Shown here in pieces: positions 7,597-15,727 of a DNA stretch of 64,000 nt; positions within the stretch are counted from its first letter, which is position 1; every line of letters begins with the position of its first letter. A program made the translations under genes and the position numbers. The stretch is from DATJFQ01 sp035495555 (GTDB lineage Bacteria > Acidobacteriota > Vicinamibacteria > Vicinamibacterales > 2-12-FULL-66-21). The stretch is taken from contig DATJFQ010000060.1 in NCBI GenBank assembly GCA_035495555.1, positions 9,074 to 73,073 on the forward strand, read 5' to 3'. Under the pieces are notes generated by a model. The model was given only the letters and a program-made list of their open reading frames with translations, made no database searches and was not told the DNA's origin.

Positions 7597-8904
7597 ATGG
7601 ATATTCCTTTCACCAAACACACACTCCAGAACGGGCTCGACGTGGTCGTCCACGAAGATCGGGCGGTCCCGATCGTGGCCGTGAACGTCTGGTATCACGT
7701 CGGATCGAAGGACGAGGTACCGGGTCGTACCGGCTTCGCGCATCTGTTCGAACACCTGATGTTCGAAGGCTCCAAGCACCACGATCGCGGATATTTCCAA
7801 CCGCTCCAGGCCGCGGGCGCGGCGCTCAACGGATCGACGAATGCGGACCGGACGAACTACTGGGAAGTGGTGCCGTCCAACGCGCTCGACCTCGCCTTGT
7901 GGATGGAATCGGATCGCATGGGCTACCTCCTTCCGGCGTTGACCGATACGAAGTTCGAGAACCAGCGCGATGTCGTGCTGAATGAACGCCGGCAAAACTA
8001 CGAGAACCGTCCTTACGGACTCGCGGGGATGGCGATCGTCTCGGCGCTGTATCCGGAGGACCATCCGTATCACTGGATGACCATTGGCGCGGCGGAAGAC
8101 ATTCGCGCGGCGCATATCGACGATGTGCGCGCGTTCTTCCGGAAGTACTACCATCCCGGGAACGCCTCGATTGCGCTTGCGGGCGACATCGACGCCGAAA
8201 CAGGTCTCCGTCTTGCGGACGAGTATTTCGGTGATCTGCCTGGAGGCGAGCGGCCGCCGCGTGTTCAGGTGCCCCCTGCGGCAGTGACGGGCGAGGTCCG
8301 CCTGTTGCTCGAGGATCGGGTCGAGCTGCCGCGTCTGTATCTCGCCTGGCATTCGCCCGCGCTCTTCGACGCAGGAGATGCCGAACTGGATCTGCTGGGG
8401 GACGTGCTGGCCGGCGGCAAGACGTCCCGGCTGTACCGATCGCTCGTGTACGAGCAGCGGATCGCGACCGAAGTCGCCGCATCCCAGAATTCACGTGAGC
8501 TTGGGAGTTTCTTCCAGGTCGTCGCGACGGCGGCTCCGGGGCGGACGCTCGCCGAGGTCGAGCGGGCGGTCGCGCGCGCGCTGCACGATGTGGCGACGAC
8601 GGGTCCGACGGCCGGGGAGATGGAACGCGGCCTCGCGCAGGCGGAGTCGCACTTCCTCTCACGCCTGCAGACCGTCGGCGGATTCGGCGGGAAGTCCGAC
8701 CAGTTGAACGCCTACAACACGTATCTCGGCAATCCCGGATTCTTCTCGCAGGATCTCGATCGGTATCGGAGCGCGACTGCCGAGGCGCTGCGCGACGCGG
8801 CGGCACGATGGTTGAGACCTGACGCTCGCGTGGCGCTCAGCGTCGTCCCACGCGGCGCGGCCGCGCTCGGGCTCGATGGTTCGACGCAGGTGGCGGTGTC
8901 GTAA
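7597..8904 (+). CDS. M16 zinc metallopeptidase, catalytic subunit
   Basis: A 435-residue M16 (pitrilysin/mitochondrial processing peptidase-like) protein. The inverted zinc motif HLFEH is near residues 49-53, with the downstream glutamate in the NERRQNYENRPYG segment. No signal peptide is visible at this start, so it is either cytoplasmic or tethered through partners. It overlaps the second M16 gene by one base (TAATG). Two-subunit M16 enzymes pair a zinc-bearing subunit with an inactive one; this is the active member. Confidence 0.92.
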   Translation: MDIPFTKHTLQNGLDVVVHEDRAVPIVAVNVWYHVGSKDEVPGRTGFAHLFEHLMFEGSKHHDRGYFQPLQAAGAALNGSTNADRTNYWEVVPSNALDLALWMESDRMGYLLPALTDTKFENQRDVVLNERRQNYENRPYGLAGMAIVSALYPEDHPYHWMTIGAAEDIRAAHIDDVRAFFRKYYHPGNASIALAGDIDAETGLRLADEYFGDLPGGERPPRVQVPPAAVTGEVRLLLEDRVELPRLYLAWHSPALFDAGDAELDLLGDVLAGGKTSRLYRSLVYEQRIATEVAASQNSRELGSFFQVVATAAPGRTLAEVERAVARALHDVATTGPTAGEMERGLAQAESHFLSRLQTVGGFGGKSDQLNAYNTYLGNPGFFSQDLDRYRSATAEALRDAAARWLRPDARVALSVVPRGAAALGLDGSTQVAVS

Positions 8905-10274
8905 TGGCGGTCGATCGCAGCCGGCTTCCGCTCCCGGGCCCCGAACCGCAGTTCAATTTCCCGCACATCGAGCGCCGCAGCCTGTCGAACGGCCTTCGCA
9001 TATGGACGGTCGAACACCGGCAGGTGCCGCTCGTGAGCGTGTTGCTCGTCACGGCCGCCGGTGCCGCAGCGGATCCCGAACATCAGGCGGGTCTGGCCGC
9101 GATGACCGCAGACATGCTCGATGAAGGCTGCGGGGATCGCTCAGCGCTCGACATTCACGAAACGCTCGGACGCCTGGGCGCGCAGCTCGACACCGATGTT
9201 GGCCATGACGCGACGGTGCTTGGCCTCACGACGCTGAGGCGATTTCTGTCGGAGGGTATCGGACTCGTCGCCGAGATGATGCTGCAGCCGCGTTTCGCCG
9301 AGGCGGATGTGGATCGCGTTCGCGATCTGCGGCTGAACCGGTTATTGCAGTATCGCGACTCGCCACCCGCGCTGGCCGACCGCGCATTTGCCGAACTCCT
9401 CTATCGGGAGCATCCGTACGGTCACCTCCCAATCGGGACCGAGCGTTCGCTGCGAGCGATCGGTGTCGACGACGTGAGGCGGTTCCATGCTCGCGCGTTC
9501 AGACCCGAGCTGACCACGGTGATTGCGGCGGGTGACGGAGACCACGAGACGCTTGCGGCGGCCGTCGCGCGCGCGTTCGACGGCTGGCACATGGCCCCCG
9601 CCGCCGAGCCCCTTCCCGGACCGTCATCCTTTGGTGAACCCTTTCCGCCGTCGAACCGATTGGCGGTCGTGCACCGGCCGGGGGCTGCCCAATCGGAATT
9701 GCGGATTGGCCATGTGGCGCTGGCGCGCCGCACGCCGGATTATCACGCGTGCGTGGTGTTGAACATGATCCTCGGCGGTCAGTTCGTCAGCCGCATCAAC
9801 ATGAACCTGCGCCAGGACAAGGGCTACACCTATGGCGCGCGCACGGCGTTCGAGTTCCGGCGCGCCCCGGGACCGTTCGCGATGCACGCCAGCGTACAGG
9901 GCGATGCCACCGCAGACGCGATACGCGAAACGCTTCAGGAGTTCCGGGCGATCCGCGGCGAGCGGCCGGTGACCGTCGAAGAACTGGCGGTCGGCCGTGC
10001 CGCGCTGACCCGCGGCTACCCGCGCAACTTCGAAACGTCCGACCAGATTGCGCGCGCGGCGGCGCAACTCGCGTTGTACGAGCTTCCGGACGACTACTTC
10101 TCGACGTTCGTGCCGACGATCCTCGCGCTCGGGCCCGACGACATCACGCACGCCGCCGAGCGTCACCTCCATCCGGAGCGCGCGGCGGTCGTCGTAGTTG
10201 GCGACCGCGAGAAGATCGGCGCGTCGCTCGCCTCGCTGGATCTGGGCGATACGTCGGAGATGGCGCTGGCGTGA
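8904..10274 (+). CDS. M16 family peptidase, non-catalytic partner subunit
   Basis: A 456-residue M16 homologue. At the position of HxxEH it reads GLAAMTADMLDEG, so the zinc ligands are absent. The C-terminal half keeps the Arg/Tyr pair of the partner subunit (NLRQDKGYTYGARTAFE). This matches the inactive subunit of heterodimeric M16 peptidases, which helps bind the substrate peptide. It is translationally coupled to the catalytic subunit. Confidence 0.91.
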   Translation: MAVDRSRLPLPGPEPQFNFPHIERRSLSNGLRIWTVEHRQVPLVSVLLVTAAGAAADPEHQAGLAAMTADMLDEGCGDRSALDIHETLGRLGAQLDTDVGHDATVLGLTTLRRFLSEGIGLVAEMMLQPRFAEADVDRVRDLRLNRLLQYRDSPPALADRAFAELLYREHPYGHLPIGTERSLRAIGVDDVRRFHARAFRPELTTVIAAGDGDHETLAAAVARAFDGWHMAPAAEPLPGPSSFGEPFPPSNRLAVVHRPGAAQSELRIGHVALARRTPDYHACVVLNMILGGQFVSRINMNLRQDKGYTYGARTAFEFRRAPGPFAMHASVQGDATADAIRETLQEFRAIRGERPVTVEELAVGRAALTRGYPRNFETSDQIARAAAQLALYELPDDYFSTFVPTILALGPDDITHAAERHLHPERAAVVVVGDREKIGASLASLDLGDTSEMALA

Positions 10275-10311
10275 ATGGCGGCGCGCGCACAGCGACCCGC
10301 ATGATGCAGCG

Positions 10312-11325
10312 ATGAAAGCCGTTCGATTTCACGAGTACGGCGGACCGGAGGTACTCCGGTACGAGGATGCGCCGGATCCGAAAGGCGGTGCAGATCGCGC
10401 AATCGTGCGGGTGCGGGCGTGCGCGTTGAATCACCTGGACCTCTGGGAACGGAACGGCATCGAACGCGTGACGCTGCCGCTCCCGCACATCTCGGGATCC
10501 GACGTGTCTGGCGAAGTCGTCGAGAGCGCGATCCTCCCGGCGGGCACCCGCGTGATGCTGCAGCCCGGGCTCCGTTGCGGTGCGTGCGCGGCGTGTCGGG
10601 CGGGCCGGGACAATCACTGCATCCATTACGACGTGCTGGGCCTGAAATCCGACGGCGGCTACGCGGAACTGCTCAGCATCCCGGAAGAGAACCTGGTCCC
10701 GATCCCCGACGGTATCGGCTTTATCGAGGCGGCGGCTTTTCCGCTCGTGTTCCTGACCGCGTGGCACATGCTCGTCGATCGTGCCGCGCTCCTCGAAGGC
10801 GAAACCGTGGTCGTGCTCGCCGGCGCCAGCGGCGTTGGACAGGCAGCGATCCAGATCGCGCGGCACTTCGGCGCGCGCGTGTTCGCGACGTCAGCGTCCG
10901 CGAAAGCGGCGCGATGCCGCGCGCTCGGCGCGGAAGAGGTGTTCGATCACTACTCCGGCGACTTCGCACGCGACGTGCGGCAGGCCACAAGAGGACGAGG
11001 CGCCGAGGTCGTCATCGAACACGTTGGCGAGGCCACGTGGGACCGCAGCGTGCGCGCGCTTGCCAGCGGGGGCCGCCTCGTCACGTGCGGAGCCACGACT
11101 GGTCCGCACGCCGTGATCAACCTGCGGCACCTGTTCGCCCGCCAGCTGTCGTTCCTGGGGTCGTATATGGGCACGTTCGCCGACCTGCGGCAGGTCGCAG
11201 AGCTGTTCTTTGCCGGCGTGCTGCGGCCCGTTGTGGACGAGGTGTTTCCGTTGGCAAACGCCGCCGACGCGCAGCGCCGGCTCGAAGAGAAGCAGCAGTT
11301 CGGGAAAATCGTGCTGAACATCTGA
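10312..11325 (+). CDS. Zinc-type alcohol dehydrogenase / quinone oxidoreductase-like protein
   Basis: A 337-residue medium-chain dehydrogenase/reductase. The GroES-like N-terminal half carries the structural-zinc cysteines in CGACAACRAGRDNHC (about residues 87-101); the Rossmann half has GASGVGQAAIQIA near 165-177 for NAD(P)H. The start MKAVRFHEYGGPEVLRY is typical of the quinone-reductase branch. Substrate not identifiable. It follows the M16 pair after 37 bases. Confidence 0.88.
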   Translation: MKAVRFHEYGGPEVLRYEDAPDPKGGADRAIVRVRACALNHLDLWERNGIERVTLPLPHISGSDVSGEVVESAILPAGTRVMLQPGLRCGACAACRAGRDNHCIHYDVLGLKSDGGYAELLSIPEENLVPIPDGIGFIEAAAFPLVFLTAWHMLVDRAALLEGETVVVLAGASGVGQAAIQIARHFGARVFATSASAKAARCRALGAEEVFDHYSGDFARDVRQATRGRGAEVVIEHVGEATWDRSVRALASGGRLVTCGATTGPHAVINLRHLFARQLSFLGSYMGTFADLRQVAELFFAGVLRPVVDEVFPLANAADAQRRLEEKQQFGKIVLNI

Positions 11326-11362
11326 GGCCGCGGCGCTGCAGCGTGCGAACGCGCAGGGGCCT

Positions 11363-11566
11363 CTACAGGTATCTGAGGACGCCCTGCAAGGCGTCGTACA
11401 ACACGCCGGCCAGCGCTTTGACGATGGGGGACACCTCGCCCTGAGCGACGGCATCGGCCACCGTCACGGGCTGTGTGAGGATCAGCCAGATCGTCGCGGC
11501 GGAAAGTGCCGCGGCAACGATCCCGACGATTCCCGCGACACTCAAGCTGACGCGCGCGAAAGTCAT
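11363..11566 (-). CDS. Small single-pass membrane protein, hypothetical
   Basis: A 67-residue product with one strong membrane segment (residues 9-32) and a C-terminal amphipathic stretch ending ALQGVLRYL. It has no known motif and only a weak ribosome site. It is convergent with the dehydrogenase gene. Support is the coherent hydrophobic design over the whole frame; it could still be a chance reading frame. Confidence 0.5.
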   Translation of the reverse strand: MTFARVSLSVAGIVGIVAAALSAATIWLILTQPVTVADAVAQGEVSPIVKALAGVLYDALQGVLRYL

Positions 11567-11573
11567 TGTTCAA

Positions 11574-11690
11574 CTGGGGGGCTTCGCCCCGCCAGACCCC
11601 CCTGCACGCGCTCTCGCGCGCCGCTCCGCCGGCGCGCTCCGCTCGCGTGGCTCACTCGCGAAGCTCGCTCGCTGGCGCGTGAAATACGGA
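11574..11690. repeat. GC-rich hairpin element, copy A
   Basis: Begins with a GGGGC-TTC-GCCCC hairpin, then GAC-CCCCC, CAC and a long run of CTCGC/CGCTCC words. The same order of motifs occurs near 28.25-28.38 kb (reverse orientation) and 40.52-40.64 kb. It fills the first part of a 286-bp gap between a small membrane gene and the hydrolase gene; the remainder (11691-11852) holds a six-base-pair hairpin near 11803 and nothing else I can name. Confidence 0.55.
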
Positions 11691-11852
11691 TCACTTCGCT
11701 CTCCGTCGCACACGCCGCGGCGAGGCTCAGTGTACAACCGGCATCCCCGGATCTTCCAGTTGGACGTTGGCTTTTGCGGTCGAGTTCCGGCACGGCGCCC
11801 GGCAGACGTGAAGGTCTGCGCGACACCGGCCGCGCGGGCAGCGCAGGCCTGC

Positions 11853-12863
11853 TCATAAGTTCCGTGAGAGGAACCGGCAGAGTGTGAACCCGTCCAGCCA
11901 CTTGAACGGCGTTACGCCAGTGCTGTAATGGCCGCACGGGAGCACCGCGAGATCATGCGCGATCTGCCTTCGGTCGAATTCCTGCACGAGCATCCGGGAA
12001 AGATCCACCGGGAAGGTGAGATCGTAGCGGGCATATACCAGCAGCACCGGTCGGCCCCCCATGCGATCGAGGAAGGGCATGGGGCTGATGGGCAGCCACA
12101 TGCGCCGCAGTTCGTCGAGGGTGACATGGCCGTCGAGTGTTGCGCGCACATGGCGCGTCGACAGGCCGCGCCACACGACGTCGGCGAAATACGGCGACAC
12201 GTGGTTCAACGCCGCGGCACGGAGGAGGGGTTCGTGCGCGGCGGTCAGCATCGACAGGCACGATCCGAGGCTCGTACCGAGGATCCCGATTGACTCGTAG
12301 CCCTGCGCGTGCAGCCACTGCACGGCGCGCCGGGCGTCCAGAACCGCCTGCCGGCAGACCTGCGCCGTCCGTCCGATGTTCGCGCTCACGATGTAATCGG
12401 CGCGGGTCAGCTCGCGCGGCATTCGCCGGTCGTGATACGGAAGACTGAGCCTCAGCGCGCTGATGCCGAACCGGTTCAGCAGCCGGCAGAGTCCCACATG
12501 GCCATCAGGGTCCGAGTTCCATTGCGGCAGCACGACGACGGCGCGGCGGCGGCCGCGCGGGGACGCGTCAGGGAAATACCGGGCGTAGACGGTGTTGTTC
12601 TGCTCGTGCGGCGTCGTGACGGCGCTCGTGAACCTGAGCCAGCCATGATCGAGTTCTGCGTCCGTCGCGGGTTCGACCGCGTAGAACGCCGCGCTCGCCG
12701 CAACCGTGCGTTCGCCCCAGCGCTGGAGCACCACGGCCGGGTCGCCGGCCGGTAGCTGCTGGTCTCGAAGCCACTCCAATCCCCACTCGAACGGCCGCTC
12801 GACACGATCCGTCGACGCCGAAGCGAGCCGGTGTTCCCATCGATGAAAGGCACGCGCGATCAC
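11853..12863 (-). CDS. Alpha/beta-hydrolase (ABHD18-like)
   Basis: A 336-residue alpha/beta-hydrolase fold. The nucleophile elbow is GTSLGS (about 196-201), preceded by QGYESIGIL; the acid is likely the Asp in YARYDLTFP and the base the His in LPCGHYSTG near the C-terminus. The VVVLPQWNSDPDGH segment corresponds to the oxyanion region. Substrate unknown; esterase or lipase-like activity is possible. It starts at a GTG directly after the stop of the rhodanese gene, so the two are probably co-translated. Confidence 0.8.
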   Translation of the reverse strand: MIARAFHRWEHRLASASTDRVERPFEWGLEWLRDQQLPAGDPAVVLQRWGERTVAASAAFYAVEPATDAELDHGWLRFTSAVTTPHEQNNTVYARYFPDASPRGRRRAVVVLPQWNSDPDGHVGLCRLLNRFGISALRLSLPYHDRRMPRELTRADYIVSANIGRTAQVCRQAVLDARRAVQWLHAQGYESIGILGTSLGSCLSMLTAAHEPLLRAAALNHVSPYFADVVWRGLSTRHVRATLDGHVTLDELRRMWLPISPMPFLDRMGGRPVLLVYARYDLTFPVDLSRMLVQEFDRRQIAHDLAVLPCGHYSTGVTPFKWLDGFTLCRFLSRNL

Positions 12864-13301
12864 TCAGCGCTCTGTCGCCTTCTTGTGCAGCGACGCGTAG
12901 TCGCAGCCCTCCGACGCGGACGTCTCGACTGGCAGGTTTGCGTGGATCCAGCCCATGTCGCCCGAGTACGAGCCGCCAAATCCGCCAAGGACGTTGGTGA
13001 CGTTCGTGAATCCAGCCGTTGCGAGCGCTTCGCAGGCCTGTTCTGACCGGACGCCAGCCTGGCAGCCGATCAGCAGGGGCGTATCCGGTGTGAAGTTCGC
13101 GCGCATGACAGCCAGGAAGTCAGAGTTCGGCATCGTCAGGCCGTAGGCGTTGCGGTGCAGCCAGGGCACGTTGGACGCGCCGGCGGGGTGGCCGTGCTCG
13201 AATTCCGGCACCGAGCGGACGTCGATGTACGGATCGCCGGAGAGCTGGCGCTGATGAGCCTGCTGAACCGTCGCGTGCTTGATCATGTTTCTTGCACTCA
13301 T
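12864..13301 (-). CDS. Rhodanese-like sulfurtransferase
   Basis: A 145-residue single rhodanese domain. The DVRSVPEFEHGHPAGASNVP segment is the typical N-terminal signature and the active-site loop is CQAGVRS (Cys near residue 80). It would carry a persulfide and pass sulfur to an acceptor. A longer-than-usual insertion precedes the active site. No signal peptide. It lies upstream of the hydrolase gene with no gap. Confidence 0.88.
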   Translation of the reverse strand: MSARNMIKHATVQQAHQRQLSGDPYIDVRSVPEFEHGHPAGASNVPWLHRNAYGLTMPNSDFLAVMRANFTPDTPLLIGCQAGVRSEQACEALATAGFTNVTNVLGGFGGSYSGDMGWIHANLPVETSASEGCDYASLHKKATER

Positions 13302-13309
13302 TGTGTGGC

Positions 13310-13474
13310 ATGGCCATCGAACAGCCGCCCCGACCCGAGCTGCCCCGCGAACCTGACGTCATCAACAGACCAGGAGGCGCGGAGCTGCCTCAAGGTGAGG
13401 ATCGGCTCGACGAAGACGATCCCGAGATTCAGCCGACGCCGCCGCCGACCGACCCGGAGCCCCCCGTAATCTGA
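13310..13474 (+). CDS. Proline-rich acidic small protein, hypothetical
   Basis: A 54-residue frame from the ATG at 13310: very rich in Pro, Asp and Glu (RPELPREPDV early, DPEIQPTPPPTDPEPP at the end), probably unstructured. Its last 46 bases overlap the amidase 3' end on the other strand, which weakens the case. Composition bias is stronger than expected for a random GC-rich frame. Function unknown. Confidence 0.38.
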   Translation: MAIEQPPRPELPREPDVINRPGGAELPQGEDRLDEDDPEIQPTPPPTDPEPPVI

Positions 13475-14805
13475 GCTTCGACGGCGGCTGCCACATCGAG
13501 CAGCCGTTCGGTGCCGCCGCGATGGCCGACGAGCTGCAGGCTTCGCGGCAAGCCGTCATGTCCGGCGCCGCAGGGGATCGCGATCGCCGGGTGTCCCGTG
13601 ATATCGAAGAGCTGGGTCAGGCGGAGCATCATCGCGCGGATCGGCTCCTCACCACCGGCGATATTGACAGTGCTGTCGCCGATCCGCGGCGCGCCGATCG
13701 GCAGCGTCGGCAAAAGCAGCGCGTCCAGGCCTTCGAGCGCCCTGTCCACCGCGCGCCGCAGTACCTCGCGCGCATGCATCGCGCGCAGGTAGTCCTCGGC
13801 GAGCACGTATCCTCCGAGTTCGATCCGCCGCCGCACGCCGGGCGAATAATTGTCGGCCTCGGCTGCGAGCATCGGCGCGTGGTACCACGCCGATTCGGGC
13901 AGACCGATATGGAGATAGACGTCGGGCGCCCGCTCCGCAAGCGGAATATCGACAGTGCCGATGGAATGGCCCGCATTCTCCAGCGTGGACTGCGCCCGAT
14001 CGAACATCTCTCGCAGGTCGTCATCCAGCTTGTCGAAAAAGTAGCGGCGTGGAACGCCGAGCCAGGCGGTCCCTCTGATCTGCGCGCCAGCGCCGGCCGC
14101 GATCTCGCCGTCCCGCATGCCGAGGAAGAGCACGGCGCAGTCCCTCACCGTACGTGCCAGCGGTCCCACGTGATCCAGCGTGGCGCTGAGGGGCACGACC
14201 TGGTCACACGACACTTCGCCGTACGTGGGCTTGAGGCCCACGATGCCGCATGCGGCCGCCGGAATGCGGATCGAGCCGCCCGTGTCCGTTCCGAGTGCGC
14301 CCAACGCCATGCCCTCGACGATTGAAACGGCGGCGCCGCCGCTCGAACCTCCCGGACTCCGCGACAGATCCAGCGGATGGCGCACGGCGCCGAACGCTGT
14401 CTCGTCGCTGGTGGTCCCGTAGGCGAACTCATGAAGGTTGGTCTTGCCGACGATCACGGCCCCGGCGCGCCGCAGGTTTCTGACGACTGTCGCGTCATGG
14501 AGGGGGTAGCGGGGCGTCACGGCCGATCCGGAGGTCGTCGGCGTGCCGGCCACGTCGACGAGGTCCTTGATGGAAACCGGGATGCCGTGCAGCGCTCCGC
14601 GATACCGGCCCTCACCGATTTCCGCGTCCGCGCGCCTCGCGTCGGCGAGCGCCTGGTCGGCCATCACGGTGATGAACGCGCGCAGCGCGTCATTGCGCGC
14701 CGCAATTCGATCGAGGCACCTCGTGGTGAGCGCGACGGACGACAACTCTCCCGCCCGCACCAGTGCAGCGGCGTGACAGAGGTCTGTCGGAGTCTCGTTC
14801 GTCAT
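13429..14805 (-). CDS. Amidase signature family enzyme
   Basis: A 458-residue amidase-signature hydrolase. The Ser-cisSer-Lys triad is visible: Lys in VSIKDLVD (near 79), cis-Ser in PGGSSGGAA and the nucleophile Ser in GTDTGGSIRIPAA (near 178). Relatives include GatA, but no gatB is nearby, so hydrolysis of a small amide is more likely than tRNA amidation. The ATG at 14805 gives the usual family start. It lies eight bases after a 58-residue gene that may be its partner. The GC-rich tail GGSGSVGGGVG is atypical. Confidence 0.85.
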   Translation of the reverse strand: MTNETPTDLCHAAALVRAGELSSVALTTRCLDRIAARNDALRAFITVMADQALADARRADAEIGEGRYRGALHGIPVSIKDLVDVAGTPTTSGSAVTPRYPLHDATVVRNLRRAGAVIVGKTNLHEFAYGTTSDETAFGAVRHPLDLSRSPGGSSGGAAVSIVEGMALGALGTDTGGSIRIPAAACGIVGLKPTYGEVSCDQVVPLSATLDHVGPLARTVRDCAVLFLGMRDGEIAAGAGAQIRGTAWLGVPRRYFFDKLDDDLREMFDRAQSTLENAGHSIGTVDIPLAERAPDVYLHIGLPESAWYHAPMLAAEADNYSPGVRRRIELGGYVLAEDYLRAMHAREVLRRAVDRALEGLDALLLPTLPIGAPRIGDSTVNIAGGEEPIRAMMLRLTQLFDITGHPAIAIPCGAGHDGLPRSLQLVGHRGGTERLLDVAAAVEAQITGGSGSVGGGVG

Positions 14806-14812
14806 CGAGCGT

Positions 14813-14989
14813 TCACGCAGTCGGCTCAGGGTCGTTCTGCGAACGCGCCGCGGGATGTCCGAAGGCGTCGTCCGAGTCACGCAGCGCCTGCATCGCCCTG
14901 GCGAGTGATTCGAGCAGCGGCTTCAGCTCGGGGATGCCGCGGCGTTCCGCGTCAGCGCACGCCGATGTCAGCCAGGCGTCGACCGTCAT
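14813..14989 (-). CDS. 58-residue protein upstream of the amidase
   Basis: A short frame reading MTVDAWLTSACADAERR and then a helix with PELKPLLESLARAMQALRD. It is coupled on both sides: the ATG overlaps the stop of the outer-membrane protein gene (TGATG), and its stop is seven bases before the amidase ATG. The helical, leucine-patterned design over the whole length supports a real gene. By position it could be a small amidase partner in the manner of GatC, but I see no sequence match that proves this. Confidence 0.65.
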   Translation of the reverse strand: MTVDAWLTSACADAERRGIPELKPLLESLARAMQALRDSDDAFGHPAARSQNDPEPTA

Positions 14990-15687
14990 CAGAACGTCAG
15001 CGTGCCGCGAAGGCTGATTGGCAGATTGAACACCTGATGCGTGACCGGAGCGTCGAACCGGTTCACGACGAACTTGAACGCGACGTCGACGCCAAAGGGC
15101 CCCGCCGCCACGCCTCCGCCTCCTTCGGCGAAATAACGCGTCCCGTTCATCTGATCGGTGTGGGCGCGTCCCACACCCGCGAGCACGAACGCATGGCTGC
15201 CGAGACCCCAGCCCGGTGATCGATCGGCGACGTCGACGCCGGCGGCGACGTCTGCGGCGCGTCCGTTCGTCAGCTCGTAGATGGGAGATGGCGCGGGGCC
15301 GTCGAACGCGGCACGGATCGTCGGCATCTGCTCGATGCTCCCACGCACGGCGAGGGTCGGCCCTTCAGACGATCCGAAGGGATAGAGGGTGACGCCGAAT
15401 CCCTGAGCACGTTTCTCGAACTCGTTGACCGTCACGTGCGTGAGACCGTCCCGCGTCTGGTACTGATACGACTGGAGGTGCACCTCGCTGACCGGCTGTC
15501 CGAGAAGATCCGCAAGTGGATGCGTGTCGAAGGCGTAAGGCTGCACATACAGCCACTGGTAGTCGACGGAAATGAAGTGCGGCCGCGCCTTCCGTGCATG
15601 ATACGAACCCTGCGCGCAGGCGGGCGCCGCCGCGGCCAGGGTTGCCGCCGCGATGAACGCCGCACGTGCGGCTGCTTGAAAGCCCAT
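14989..15687 (-). CDS. Secreted, probable outer-membrane beta-barrel protein
   Basis: A 232-residue protein with a signal peptide (hydrophobic stretch to PACAQG near residue 26). The rest alternates short polar and hydrophobic strands (VTLYPFGSS, LAVRGSIEQM, HAFVLAGVGRA, AGPFGVDVAFKFVVN) and ends in a C-terminal Phe after LRGTLT, the usual barrel-assembly signature. No specific family recognised. It is divergent from pyruvate kinase with 40 bp between them and heads the small gene-amidase run. Confidence 0.72.
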   Translation of the reverse strand: MGFQAAARAAFIAAATLAAAAPACAQGSYHARKARPHFISVDYQWLYVQPYAFDTHPLADLLGQPVSEVHLQSYQYQTRDGLTHVTVNEFEKRAQGFGVTLYPFGSSEGPTLAVRGSIEQMPTIRAAFDGPAPSPIYELTNGRAADVAAGVDVADRSPGWGLGSHAFVLAGVGRAHTDQMNGTRYFAEGGGGVAAGPFGVDVAFKFVVNRFDAPVTHQVFNLPISLRGTLTF

Positions 15688-15727
15688 CGGTCACAGAATA
15701 ACGTAAGCTCCTACGCGAGGTCGATCC

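Noticed and set aside
14377..15219. 280-codon plus-strand frame opposite the amidase and outer-membrane genes
   Set aside because: Antisense shadow with no domain and no ribosome site.
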